From: Euclidia mi | Lineage: Eukaryota > Arthropoda > Insecta > Lepidoptera > Erebidae | Length of the DNA: 64,000 nt | Direction: 5' to 3' | Assembly: GCA_944739405.2 (NCBI GenBank) | Contig: OX123193.2 | Coordinates: 6,518,331 to 6,582,330 of the forward strand | In this document: positions 34,501-44,032 of the stretch, piece after piece | How the letters are laid out: every line of letters starts with the position of its first letter | Position numbering within the stretch: position 1 is the first letter of the stretch | Notes under the pieces: generated by a model | The model's input: the letters and a program-made list of their open reading frames with translations, nothing else | Database searches by the model: none | Told to the model about the DNA's origin: nothing | Made by a program: the position numbers and the translations under genes

Positions 34501-34816
34501 TGGCCGCTACCATAACCAGGACTAGCGGGGCCGCCGGGGACTAGGGGCCGGTTTTTAATGGTGTGATTCATAATTGGGGGGATATGCCATAATCGCCACG
34601 CTTGGCAAGCGTATTGGCGATCGCAGTGGCGGAAGTTCTTAGTGCTGGACGCTGCTGCCCATCTAGCATCTCGGGATTTCCTTCCGCCAGGTTCGGATGG
34701 TTTGACCGCCATCTTTCGGTTGACTGCTTGCGCTGGGGGAGATATTATGACGAGTATCTACTCGTCAGAGTAACTCCCTCAGTGGGCGGTGGGGTCGTCA
34801 CGTCCCGACGCCGACT
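31588..34816 (-). mobile_element. Full-length RTE-type LINE with 11-bp target-site duplication
   Basis: ACACAATGTAA occurs at 31577-31587 and again at 34817-34827, precisely flanking a 3.2-kb element on the - strand. The 5' UTR is about 100 bp and one long ORF fills the rest. The 3' end is TTTGGCTGATATGATGA without a long poly(A), typical of RTE elements, which often end in short tandem repeats. The clean flanks and unbroken ORF suggest a recent insertion. Other truncated copies of this family lie at 2785, 22212, 53346 and 61980. Confidence 0.93.
31596..34712 (-). CDS. RTE-type LINE endonuclease-reverse transcriptase polyprotein
   Basis: A single 1,038-codon ORF. The N-terminal 90 residues are Gly/Ser-rich and basic. 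An AP-like endonuclease follows: ATLNTRTLR (about 95), IIGLSEVRRQG (about 120-130), VMGDFNAKLG (about 232-240), NEIDFIM and GSDHRMV (about 326). The RT spans about 570-850: FKKGDKTLLKNYRAITLLSH, LAFMDYEKAFDSI (catalytic Asp), LQRGVRQGDVISQKLF and LQFADDIVVMA (catalytic Asp pair, about 780). The C-terminus has YGSETWSLT, LKWQWAGHIARR and RGRPPTRWTNDL, characteristic of the RTE group. No in-frame stop or missing catalytic motif was seen. It would nick target DNA and reverse-transcribe the element RNA in the nucleus. Confidence 0.93.
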   Translation of the reverse strand: MAVKPSEPGGRKSRDARWAAASSTKNFRHCDRQYACQAWRLWHIPPIMNHTIKNRPLVPGGPASPGYGSGHGNGGARGAKNLRKRSGYHHQRQLALATLNTRTLRTDEKIVELEEELSKLRWDIIGLSEVRRQGEDSIVLNSGNLLFYREGDQQSQGGVGFIVHKSLVTNVVNIGSVSSRVAYLILRISKRYSLKVIQVYAPTSSHPDEEVEAMYENISRAIHGYKTHYTVVMGDFNAKLGKRDGDELRVGPFGYGHRNSRGHLLASFMEKEGLYMMNSFFKKRECRKWTWVSPDGATKNEIDFIMSTKRQIFNDVSVINSLKVGSDHRMVRGTLNICTSLERSRLIKSTLRPAPVHIQNPESFQLELKNRFECLGECVDVDVYSNGCVDAVHTTGAKFLKPQKSQRTKKISDPTLELLEERRKMVLLSSDDMPKYRHLNRQISKSLTRDLRQYNTKCVSEAIERNTGSKVFQRDLSVGQSQLTKLKTEDGRIVSSKPELLEEIERFYGQLYTTTQQPVSTPASDPRAGLTRHYTEDIPDVSMHEISVALKQLKNNKSPGDDGITSELLKAGGAPAREALRKLFNSVILEGKTPQAWHRGVVVLFFKKGDKTLLKNYRAITLLSHVYKLFSRVITNRLESKLDDFQPPEQAGFRKGYSTIDHIHTLQQVIQKSEEYNQPLCLAFMDYEKAFDSIETWAVLQSLQRCRIDYRYIEVLKCLYENASMSVRLQDQSSKSIQLQRGVRQGDVISQKLFTTALEDVFKLLDWNGLGININGEYITHLQFADDIVVMAETMEDLGTMLDGLCRVSRQVGLKMNMDKTKIMSNIHVVPAPIQVGNSTLEVVDKYIYLGQVIQLGRSNFEKEVNRRIQLGWAAFGKLRHIFSSDIPQCLKTKVFDQCVLPVMTYGSETWSLTMGLIRRLKVTQRAMERAMLGVSLRDRIRNEEIRSRTKVADIALRIAKLKWQWAGHIARRTDGRWGRKVLEWRPRTGRRSRGRPPTRWTNDLVKIAGGGWMRAAQDRSVWRTLGEAYVQQWTSFG

Positions 34817-34827
34817 ACACAATGTAA

Positions 34828-35246
34828 ATTGTTTGAATAAATAAATGAAATTCCAATTAGTGTAAGCGCTGTATTCGTAGCGGAAACGCTGAGTGCTGAA
34901 CTATTGATAATAGCACTTTGCTCTAACCCTAAAGCTTAATAGAAACCAGCAATTATATTCTATGAAGAAACAGTTTTGCACAGTGATAAAAGTTTGATTC
35001 GATCGACATTCAGTGGTATGTCAGGGTAGTTCCAATCTGCAACGATTTAACCTTTAAGTGGGACAATTAAGGTGTGCATGCAACATTGATGAATTTGATA
35101 CGACGAAAATGTATTTTTGAGAATACCCCAGCTGATAATAATCGATCGATCTCTAATATAAAACAAACGTTTAGAACAGGAACAAAGGGAAATAAATCAA
35201 GTCTACACAGAGACATTTATACAATACTAGAGCAAATAAAATATGC
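34828..35246. other. No recognised feature
   Basis: Non-coding sequence downstream of the target-site duplication; nothing supportable. Confidence 0.45.
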
Positions 35247-35296
35247 AAAATGTGCTGACGCAGCTGTGGGCATCCACAGCTGCGTCAGCACATTTT
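35247..35296. repeat. Perfect 23-bp hairpin with 4-nt loop
   Basis: AAAATGTGCTGACGCAGCTG and the next three bases (35247-35269) are followed by GCAT and then the exact reverse complement (35274-35296). The loop is shorter than in typical animal pre-miRNAs and no T run follows as in a pol III terminator. Confidence 0.95.
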
Positions 35297-37615
35297 ACTT
35301 GTTTTTTTATTAACCGTTTCTGCCTAGCCCCGTGGGTATTCCAGTTTATCCTTTATCCCCAAAGATTATACATGCCAAATTTCAGCTGCTTGCGTCCAAT
35401 CGTTTTATTTGTCAGTCAGTCAGTGACTTTTTATATACAGAGAACATCCCGTCATGGCAGTAATCCAATTATGCTCAAGGAAACTCCAGTAGGTCTAACT
35501 TTAATATATTACTTCAGTAAGTAAACTAATTGGACGAGCCTAACGTCTCCTTAAAATATGAATAGCTCCTAAACCGAAACCAAATGGTGTACGGCGGATA
35601 CTGAAAATAAGTTATTAAATTCGATCCGGATTACATTATTCATGCGTTTAAAATTCTGGTCACGTTTCCAAGAACGCGCGGTGTAAACCGTACGCATGAC
35701 TTGTTGTTGCCTTTATGAAATAAGTGTCAATATATTCGTAGATTTTCTTGATTTTGTGTTTTGATGAAATGGTGTATGTTACGGCAATTTTCATTCCTTC
35801 ATTTCTAATTGAGGCTTTATTTAGCTTACTATCAATAAAGTTGTTCTTGCCAACCTAGGAGTGTGCGCCACGGAAAAAATACCCAATACGTGCATATATA
35901 ATGATACCGGTTAGCTTTAGGTCATGTTTTTGGTATGTCCGACTAAATTTGGTTTTCCCAATCATCAGAGAGCCCATAATGTGAAACCAATCTCGTTAGG
36001 TTCGCTATCTTCGGTTGCGGTGAAGTGGACTTTAATTTACATAATGAATGCTAGAATTAATACAACATCCAGGATTACCTCTAGAACTGAAAACTCTGCT
36101 ATGTTTAACAAGTTATTATGTATTAAAGGCCTGGTTAAAACATCGCTTCCAATAATTAACTATTTTATTTTAATTCCTGCTTGTTGATGCATTTTCACGC
36201 TAACTAATGGTTATCTGCCAATGAAATCTTCTTGGCCTTTACCCTCCTAACTTGTAATTGCTGAAATAGCTCAGGTGGCTTAACAACTCTCAATTTGACG
36301 AATAAGCCGATGTGTGAGAGTTATCGGATAGATAGTTAAACGCTGGTATTGGCTTATTGATGGGTGCTATGCTTAATTGCTGGCTTTGCAATTAAGAATA
36401 TGGATTGTGAATAAACATTGTTCTAGCGTTTTTCCAGTTGCTACCTGGAATCCGCTTACTAGTCTAACCAGATTTGACTCAATATTAGCTGTTCCACAGA
36501 ACGACTCCCTGTCTGAATTTTGCAACGAGTGTCAGTTTATTCAGAGATACCGATTCCCATGGTGACTGTCAAGGATCTTCAAGACATCCGGGACCGAAAG
36601 GCATTTTGTAGGTATCTCCACTAGGGTATCGTTACATATAAATGTGGTTTTAAAGGAGAGTGACACTCGCCTTCTGTTCTCCTGAATAGACGGAGGATGA
36701 TCCTGTAATTTGGGCTTCCACCGTGAAGGAGACAAAATAAATTGAGCTAATCTACAATACATTGTCGTTCCAAAGCATATAAGTATTCAGCATACTAAAG
36801 TTTTTAAAGCAACGAAAACCAATAACATCCAGAATACGGCTTCCATACATTATTTATGAAATTGGTACCAGGAAAAGTCTCCCATAAAGTTTGTCAAATA
36901 AATAAAGACTTGCTGACTATTGATATCCAATTTGCCCAATTATAGGAATAAATCATATTAATATATCAGTTCTGGAGGTTAAATATATTTTCCTGTTTCT
37001 TGTATAAACGAATAAAGAAATCATGTAAATAGGTATAGAAGAATAGGATACGTATTCTGTTACATACTCAGAGTAATTTAGTTAATTTGCTTTTCTCTGA
37101 ATCGGGGGAAGCACGAATACCTAGGGAGACAATCAAATTAAGATAGGAACGTATTGGGTGGAAGCTGTTTACGATTTGGCTGTAGGTAGATTATTGACTG
37201 CTTTGTGAAATTGTGAGACAACTAACTATATGGCGTTAATAGGTCGTTTTGATAAGAGTGGCACCGTCCTTGTAGCGTCTATTTTTGAAATGAGTACCGT
37301 CAAAACTTGGAGGTTTTCAAAAGTAGTAGGTATGAATCAACAAAATGATTTCTTTGAAGAAGAAGCAATTTCGTTTACATTACTTCAAAATGTTTAAGTT
37401 ATTTAAATCTGTAATGGCGTTATGATTCGCTCTGCAGACAAATTTGAAAGTTCAAAATATAGTTGTCTAGAATTACCGTAGCCAGGCAGTAAGGTGTATC
37501 AGAAGTGCGCAGTGGAAGGTGTAATACATCCACCTGACCACGATAGACAATTTATCTAAACACCTTCACTGTGGTAGCACAGCGATGACTTATAATCTTA
37601 ATATTAAATAATGTC
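35297..37615. other. 2.3 kb with only repeat traces
   Basis: 35360-35440 (ATGCCAAATTTCAGCTGCTT, TTTGTCAGTCAGTCAGTGA) is a Helitron-like fragment in - orientation. 36553-36640 (GTCAAGGATCTTCAAGACAT...CCACTAGGGTATCG) is a decayed SINE family 2 head in - orientation. No gene was seen. Confidence 0.5.
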
Positions 37616-37983
37616 TTACCAAATATCTCCTGGTGATGTTCTTGAGTGGAGTCCTGGAGGCAAGCTAGACATACACGAGACTAAATTGGCCAATATTAGC
37701 AAGTGAATTATGTTTACTTTACCAGACTCCAACGCGGCGTCTTCAATGCACGATGCAAGTTCACAAGATTTTTCACAAATGTTCAATATGTCACAAACCG
37801 TGCCGGGAGTCAAAAAAGCGGCAATTTAATAGATTTCACAACTATTCGCGTAGCTACAAGGATGTGCTTTTCAAAAGGCGATCAATTATTTTACGTACGA
37901 GTCGACAACGTGGTGATTTTTCAAGGAAGCGAACGGAAGTGACAGTTCAGTGTGACCATTGTCAGAAATTTTCAATAGACTAA
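37616..37983 (+). pseudogene. Possible fragment of an unrecognised gene
   Basis: Two coding-like frames overlap. One reads PNISPGDVLEWSPGGKLDIH...TKLANISK, a TGA, then MFTLPDSNAASSMHDASSQD and on. The other, open from about 37670 to the stop at 37983, reads HKCSICHKPCRESKKRQ...YKDVLFKRRS...VTVQCDHCQKFSID, with a CxxC pair at each end like a small zinc ribbon. The amino-acid composition is more gene-like than the surroundings, but I do not recognise the family. No splice sites can be asserted. It may be a processed or decayed copy, or chance. Confidence 0.3.
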
Positions 37984-38089
37984 ACAAAATGTTACTTAAT
38001 CGATATAATCGATTTGACTTATAATAAAAACTAATTCTATTTCAAACAATAGTGGTTTAGCTCTTTTACAGTAAATTATGTTAACTAGG

Positions 38090-38201
<112 letters not shown>

Positions 38202-38433
38202 AATCACAAAGCTTTTTTCCTTCGATTTCATGTTTCAATTCCACAATCATCGTTTCTCTTTGTGAGTACACAGTCAGTTGAAACTTTTAAACACTCGCGT
38301 TGCATGTTTAAGAATATATATATAGACGGGAGTTAACGCGAACATGCAAATTAGGTATTTACATACCTTATTTTGCTTGACGTTTCGAGACGGTTGCACG
38401 TCCCGTGGTCGCAAGCTGACTGGTGTGGCGATG

Positions 38434-40656
38434 TCACGTCTCCGAGTGCGAGGTAGAAGATTCTATTTCTACCCCCGGGTCGTTGATATTCGAAGTACCG
38501 GCGCAAAACACACTAACCGTATCTGTATATTGAACATTCGCCGACTGCGCGTTAAAGTGGGGTGTTGTTAGCCGAATCACAGGATTCCACGCCGATAACA
38601 ATTTGAAGCCCTCTTCCCGATTGACATTTTTATGTTTTCTGATTTCAATCGCTTCACGCACAACTCTTGGGTAAAATTGGCGTTCCGTGGAGAGGACTTG
38701 GGGACGATGAAATTCAATCCAGTGATTGGTGCCCGATTGAAGTAAATGTTCCTCAATCGCCGATTTGTTCGTTTGACGGTTCTTTACAGCTGCGATGTGC
38801 TCCTTTATACGTTCAGCGATAGTCCGCTTCGTTTGGCCTATGTAAGAGCTTCCGCAGCTGCAGTTGATTTTATAGACACCTGGGGTTTGTAGCGGTAGAA
38901 CATCCTTTGGTGTGCCCACCATGTTGTATACTTTGGCCCCTGGTGTAAATACTGTCGGAATGGAGTAGTTTTTTAACTTGTCTCCTATTTTATCCGTAAC
39001 ACCTCTAATGTAGGGCATGTAGGTCGGTTGTCTATTTACCGCCGGATGTTTATCGCGCTTGATAGGCCGCGTCATTCGTCGTTGTACCTGGTATCCGTTC
39101 TTCCTAAGTACCTCCTGAACATGGTCTAGCTCTAGCTTCAAATGCTCAGGGTCACAGAGGTCATGTGCTCTGTTTTTTAGTGACGTCACAACGGATTGCA
39201 GGTGTCGAGGGTGGTGGTGCGACATGGCGTGCAGGTATCTATCTGTGTGCGTAGGCTTCCGGTATACGCAGTGTGTTAAGGACCCATCTGGTCTCACAGT
39301 CACTTTGACATCCAAGAATGACAACGATCTGTCAGTTTCCATTTCGTAGGTGAACCTCATTTTCGGATGAATGGAGTTAAGGTGTTGCACATATTGATCT
39401 ACTTCCTGCTTACCTCCTTTTACGATACTAAAGATGTCGTCCACGTATCTTTTCCAAAGCCTGATGGTCTTGGGCCCGCTGCTAAGCGCCTTTTCTTCAA
39501 AGTGTTCCATCCAGATATTAGCCAGTACTGGGGCTACTGGACTCCCCATTGCGACGCCATCGATCTGGAGGTAATATTGGCCTTGGAAGAGGAAGTAGTT
39601 GCCATCTAAGCAGTGTTTTAGTAGATCAATATAGTTTTGAGGCATATCGTTGTCACTCAGTCTGTCCCTCACTACGTCCAGACATTCCCTTATTGGAACA
39701 TTGGTAAAGAGCGACTCAACGTCAAAGCTTACCATTACATCTTCCGGTTCCAATCGGATACTTTGTACGATCTGGACGAAATGACGTGAGTTCTTTACGA
39801 AAGACGGTGTCATACCGACTAATGGCTGCAATACCGATGCAACGTGCTTCGCAAGGTCGTAAGTAGGCGAGGAAATCTGACTTACGATAGGCCGCAGTGG
39901 CACGTTGGGCTTATGTACCTTAGGCAGACCATATAGCCTAGGTGGTTGGTATGGCTTGGGACCATATAACTTGCTGTACTCGTCTTCCGTGAACAGGTCC
40001 TGGTGGTCTTGTATCAGTGTTCGTATTCTGCGCGTTACTCTGGCCGTGGGGTTATATGAGACCGGTTTATACACCTTGTTATCACATAACAACTCTCGTA
40101 CCTTGTCCGTATAATCAGCCGTATTCATCACTACAGTGGCGTTTCCCTTGTCGGCCTTAAGCACTAAAATATCCTGGTTGTCCCGAATCCTTTTCAGTGT
40201 TTGACGCTCTTCCATAGTGACATTGCTAGTGGGTATCTTTGACTTCCGTAATATCACCGCGACGTCCTGTCGTAGGGTATCGGCATCACCGGGCGGTACT
40301 TTATTATGGATAATCGTCTCCTCAACACTGCTGATTACATTTTCGTACGGTATTCGCTTAGGTGTTAATGCAAAGTTTAAACATTTGGCCAAGATGTTAA
40401 TAGCAGATTCATCTAAACTCGCGTTGGATAGATTAATTACGGTGTTACTGGTTTGTACCGATTCCGTAGAGAACGTTTTATTTGCATACCGTCGGTTTAA
40501 TAACTTCGAGAACTTTCGCTCGTGAGTAGCACTACATAGTTCGAATGTCCGACTAGCTTGTACGAACGTTATCCGATCACACAAATCATAATCAACGCGA
40601 GATAGGAACTGACTACATTTCGTATGCACGTCATATAAATCACACTGTAGGTACAC
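38434..40656 (-). CDS. Penelope-like reverse transcriptase with GIY-YIG endonuclease
   Basis: 740 codons, open throughout. The RT region has LVLKADKGNATVVM (about 165-178), LYGLPKVHKPNVPLRPIVSQ (about 238-257), MVSFDVESLFTNVP (about 303-316), IDGVAMGSPVAPVLANIWME (about 355-375) and KRYVDDIFSIV with the catalytic Asp pair (about 400-410). The C-terminal endonuclease has YKINCSCGSSYIGQTKRTIA (about 595-615): a GIY-YIG core of the Y-x-I...Y-I-G type with the NCSC cysteines typical of Penelope. The remaining C-terminal tail extends into the repeat region. The N-terminal end lies in another frame at 40640-40927. GIY-YIG plus this RT type is diagnostic of canonical Penelope-like elements. Confidence 0.93.
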   Translation of the reverse strand: MYLQCDLYDVHTKCSQFLSRVDYDLCDRITFVQASRTFELCSATHERKFSKLLNRRYANKTFSTESVQTSNTVINLSNASLDESAINILAKCLNFALTPKRIPYENVISSVEETIIHNKVPPGDADTLRQDVAVILRKSKIPTSNVTMEERQTLKRIRDNQDILVLKADKGNATVVMNTADYTDKVRELLCDNKVYKPVSYNPTARVTRRIRTLIQDHQDLFTEDEYSKLYGPKPYQPPRLYGLPKVHKPNVPLRPIVSQISSPTYDLAKHVASVLQPLVGMTPSFVKNSRHFVQIVQSIRLEPEDVMVSFDVESLFTNVPIRECLDVVRDRLSDNDMPQNYIDLLKHCLDGNYFLFQGQYYLQIDGVAMGSPVAPVLANIWMEHFEEKALSSGPKTIRLWKRYVDDIFSIVKGGKQEVDQYVQHLNSIHPKMRFTYEMETDRSLSFLDVKVTVRPDGSLTHCVYRKPTHTDRYLHAMSHHHPRHLQSVVTSLKNRAHDLCDPEHLKLELDHVQEVLRKNGYQVQRRMTRPIKRDKHPAVNRQPTYMPYIRGVTDKIGDKLKNYSIPTVFTPGAKVYNMVGTPKDVLPLQTPGVYKINCSCGSSYIGQTKRTIAERIKEHIAAVKNRQTNKSAIEEHLLQSGTNHWIEFHRPQVLSTERQFYPRVVREAIEIRKHKNVNREEGFKLLSAWNPVIRLTTPHFNAQSANVQYTDTVSVFCAGTSNINDPGVEIESSTSHSET

Positions 40657-40927
40657 TATTCAGCTCACTATGTTTATTGCGTATTAACTGTCTCAGGAGA
40701 CGTACACTCGCGTTATATAGAATTTTACGGGAAAATGCGATATCACTACGTGGTTTTATACGCACACACGTAGGTAATAAGTCCCAATCGCGACATTTTG
40801 TTAGAAATATCAACGATGTTTCCACTCGCGCTCGTTTCCTCCGTAATAATTCTAGGTGACGCACTAATTTTGCAATTTCCGACCCGTAGCGGTTTGCAAT
40901 AGAAACTTTTAAACACTCGCGTTGCAT
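40640..40927 (-). CDS. N-terminal segment of the Penelope-like protein, out of frame
   Basis: 95 codons, beginning MQRECLKVSIANRYGSEIAK and ending just inside the start of the 740-codon ORF, one base out of register. The basic, helical N-terminal region (LELLRRKRARVETS) is expected upstream of the RT. The same reading appears in copy 2 (41201-41474), so the frame difference is either shared, a programmed shift, or common to closely related decayed copies. Confidence 0.7.
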   Translation of the reverse strand: MQRECLKVSIANRYGSEIAKLVRHLELLRRKRARVETSLIFLTKCRDWDLLPTCVRIKPRSDIAFSRKILYNASVRLLRQLIRNKHSELNSVPTV

Positions 40928-41000
40928 GTTTAAGAATATATATATAGACGGGAATTAACGCGAACATGCAAATTAGGTATTTACATACCTTATTTTGCTT

Positions 41001-41200
41001 NNNNNNNNNNNNNNNNNNNNNNNNNNNNNNNNNNNNNNNNNNNNNNNNNNNNNNNNNNNNNNNNNNNNNNNNNNNNNNNNNNNNNNNNNNNNNNNNNNNN
41101 NNNNNNNNNNNNNNNNNNNNNNNNNNNNNNNNNNNNNNNNNNNNNNNNNNNNNNNNNNNNNNNNNNNNNNNNNNNNNNNNNNNNNNNNNNNNNNNNNNNN
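41001..41200. other. Assembly gap (200 N)
   Basis: Exactly 200 N, a standard placeholder of unknown true length. Near-identical Penelope sequence lies on both sides (40893-41000 and 41449-41541), so the gap probably hides the body of a further copy that could not be assembled. Confidence 0.99.
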
Positions 41201-41474
41201 TACACTATTCAGCTCACTATGTTTATTGCGTATTAACTGTCTCAGGAGACGTACACTCGCGTTATATAGAATTTTACGGGAAAATGCGATATCACTACGT
41301 GGTTTTATACGCACACACGTAGGTAATAAGTCCCAATCGCGACATTTTGTTAGAAATATCAACGATGTTTCCACTCGCGCTCGTTTCCTCCGTAATAATT
41401 CTAGGTGACGCACTAATTTTGCAATTTCCGACCCGTAGCGGTTTGCAATAGAAACTTTTAAACACTCGCGTTGC
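41201..41474 (-). pseudogene. Penelope-like copy 2, N-terminal part only
   Basis: Base-for-base match in my reading to 40656-40927 of copy 1, encoding MQRECLKVSIANRYGSEIAK through RNKHSELNSV. The rest of the copy runs into the N gap. It is followed by the same TATATATAGACGGG repeat. Confidence 0.85.
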
Positions 41475-41479
41475 ATGTT

Positions 41480-41838
41480 TAAGAATATATATATAGACGG
41501 GAATTAACGCGAACATGCAAATTAGGTATTTACATACCTTATTTTGCTTGACGTTTCGAGACGGTTGCACGTCCCGTGGTCGCAAGCTGACTGGTGTGGC
41601 GATGTCACGTCTCCGAGTGCGAGGTAGAAGATTCTATTTCTACCCCCGGGTCGTTGATATTCGAAGTACCGGCGCAAAACACACTAACCGTATCTGTATA
41701 TTGAACATTTGCCGACTGCGCGTTAAAGTGGGGTGTTGTTAGCCGAATCACAGGATTCCACGCCGATGACAATTTGAAGCCCTCTTCCCGATTGAAATTT
41801 TTATGTTTTCTGATTTCAATCGCTTCACGCACAACTCT
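41480..41838 (-). pseudogene. Penelope-like copy 3, 3' end only
   Basis: Encodes only the extreme C-terminus on the - strand (REAIEIRKHKNFNREEGFKL through IESSTSHSET) plus the short terminal repeat. It stops at about 41838, where an oppositely oriented copy begins, producing a head-to-head junction CAACTCTTG/TATAATAAATA. Confidence 0.8.
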
Positions 41839-43680
41839 TGTATAATAAATATAAATAAAACGGCTGATTATACGGACAAGGTACGAGAGTTGTTATGTGA
41901 TAACAAGGTGTATAAACCGGTCTCATATAACCCCACGGCCAGAGTAACGCGCAGAATACGAACACTGATACAAGACCACCAGGACCTGTTCACGGAAGAC
42001 GAGTACAGCAAGTTATATGGTCCCAAGCCATACCAACCACCTAGGCTATATGGTCTGCCTAAGGTACATAAGCCCAACGTGCCACTGCGGCCTATCGTAA
42101 GTCAGATTTCCTCGCCTACTTACGACCTTGCGAAGCACGTTGCATCGGTATTACAGCCATTAGTCGGTATGACACCGTCTTTCGTAAAGAACTCTCGTCA
42201 TTTCGTCCAGATCGTACAAAGTATCCGATTGGAACCGGAAGATGTAATGGTAAGCTTTGACGTTGAGTCACTCTTTACCAATGTTCCAATAAGGGAATGT
42301 CTGGACGTAGTGAGGGACAGACTGAGTGACAACGATATGCCTCACAACTATATTGATCTACTAAAACACTGCTTAGATGGCAACTACTTCCTCTTCTAAG
42401 GCCAATATTACCTCCAGATCGATGGCGTCGCAATGGGAGTCCAGTAGCCCCAGTACTGGCTAATATCTGGATGGAACACGTTGAAGAAAAGGCGCTTAGC
42501 AGCGGGCCCAAGACCATCAGGCTTTGGAAAAGATACGTGGACGACATCTTTAGTATCGTAAAAGGAGGTAAGCAGGAAGTAGATCAATATGTGCAACACC
42601 TTAACTCCATTCATCCGAAAATGAGGTTCACCTACGAAATGGAAACTGACAGATCGTTGTCATTCTTGGATGTCAAAGTGACTGTGAGAACAGATGGGTC
42701 CTTAACACACTGCGTATACCGGCAGCCTACGCACACAGATAGATACCTGCACGCCATGTCGCACCACCACCCTCGACACCTGCAATCCGTTGTGACGTCA
42801 CTAAAAAACAGAGCACATGACCTCTGTGACCCTGAACATTTGAAGCTAGAGCTAGACCATGTTCAGGAGGTACTTAGGAAGAACGGATACCAGGTACAAC
42901 GACGAATGACGCGGCCTATCAAGCGCGATAAACATCCGGCGGTAAACAGACAACCGACCTACATGCCCTACATTAGAGGTGTTACGGATAAAATAGGAGA
43001 CAAGTTAAAAAACTACTCCATTCCGACAGTATTTACACCAGGGGCCAAAGTATACAACATGGTGGGCACACCAAAGGATGTTCTACCGCTACAAACCCCA
43101 GGTGTCTATAAAATCAACTGCAGCTGCGGAAGCTCTTACATAGGCCAAACGAAGCGGACTATCGCTGAACGTATAAAGGAGCACATCGCAGCTGTAAAGA
43201 ACCGTCAAACGAACAAATCGGCGATTGCGGCACATTTACTTCAATCGGGCACCAATCACTGGATTGAATTTCATCGTCCCCAAGTCCTCTCCACGGAACG
43301 CCACTTTTACCCAAGAGTTGTGCGTGAAGCGATTGAAATCAGAAAACATAAAAATTTCAATCGGGAAGAGGGCTTCAAATTGTCATAGGCGTGGAATCCT
43401 GTGATTCGGCTAACAACACCCCACTTTAACGCGCAGTCGGCGAATGTTCAATATACAGATACGGTTAGTGTGTTTTGCGCCGGTACTTCGAATATCAACG
43501 ACCCGGGGGTAGAAATAGAATCTTCTACCTCGCACTCGGAGACGTGACATCGCCACACCAGTCAGCTTGCGACCACGGCACGTGCAACCGTCTCGAAACG
43601 TCAAGCAAAATAAGGTATGTAAATACCTGATTTGCATGTTCGCGTTAATTCCCGTCTATATATATATATATTCTTACACA
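41839..43680 (+). pseudogene. Penelope-like copy 4, inverted, 5'-truncated and broken
   Basis: In + orientation, homologous to copy 1 from TADYTDKVREL onward. It keeps LYGLPKVHKPNV, VSFDVESLFTN, RYVDDIFSIV and CSCGSSYIGQTKR. A TAA replaces the Gln codon after YFLF (42397-42399). A small deletion near 42435 shifts the frame within the GVAMGSPVA block, and a TAG follows NREEGFKLS near 43388. The C-terminal tail and terminal repeat follow to 43680. It is clearly inactive and forms an inverted repeat with copies 1 and 3. Confidence 0.88.
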
Positions 43681-44004
43681 GTCAGTTATTGTTATAAATG
43701 GCTGTTTTACATATTGCTGAAAAAAAATTCAGTAAAATCAGTAACGAGTATAAAAATACTACGTCTTTCTGATAAAAACAAATCCACACAAAGAAGACCA
43801 ATAATTATTATCAATGGCGCTCTTTCTTTCTCATAAATACACACCAAGTTAAAAAGGGAACAGTTATCAGTGGCACTGTTTCCTTTGAGTATACGTTTAT
43901 TTAGATTATCCAAGAATATCAAGAATGCTGTTTCTAATATTTTTATTCTTCTTCTCTCATCACTAGGTCAATAGGTCGCACACCAGTGGTTTGTGAAGCG
44001 CGCA
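43681..44004. other. No recognised feature
   Basis: Non-coding sequence to the right of the Penelope cluster. Confidence 0.45.
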
Positions 44005-44032
44005 GTTTTATGGTAAGATCTTACCATAAAAC
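44005..44032. repeat. Perfect 28-bp palindrome
   Basis: GTTTTATGGTAAGA followed directly by its reverse complement TCTTACCATAAAAC, with no loop. It is a potential dimeric binding site or cruciform; the function is unknown. Confidence 0.92.

Larger units (their letters stand above)
38284..40927 (-). mobile_element. Penelope-like element, copy 1 (near full length)
   Basis: A complete coding region in - orientation, flanked at both ends by the same short sequence AAACTTTTAAACACTCGCG...TATATATAGACGGG (38281-38335 and 40903-40955). This is a pseudo-LTR arrangement known for Penelope-like elements, arising from tandem or partially tandem copies. The TA microsatellite adjoins it. Confidence 0.88.

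Noticed and set aside
33304..34844. Several + strand ORFs over the RTE element
   Set aside because: They are antisense shadows of the 1,038-codon RTE ORF.
38281..38440. Hammerhead ribozyme in the Penelope terminal repeats
   Set aside because: Such ribozymes are known in some Penelope elements, but I could not find a CTGATGA core paired with a GAAAC core at proper spacing.
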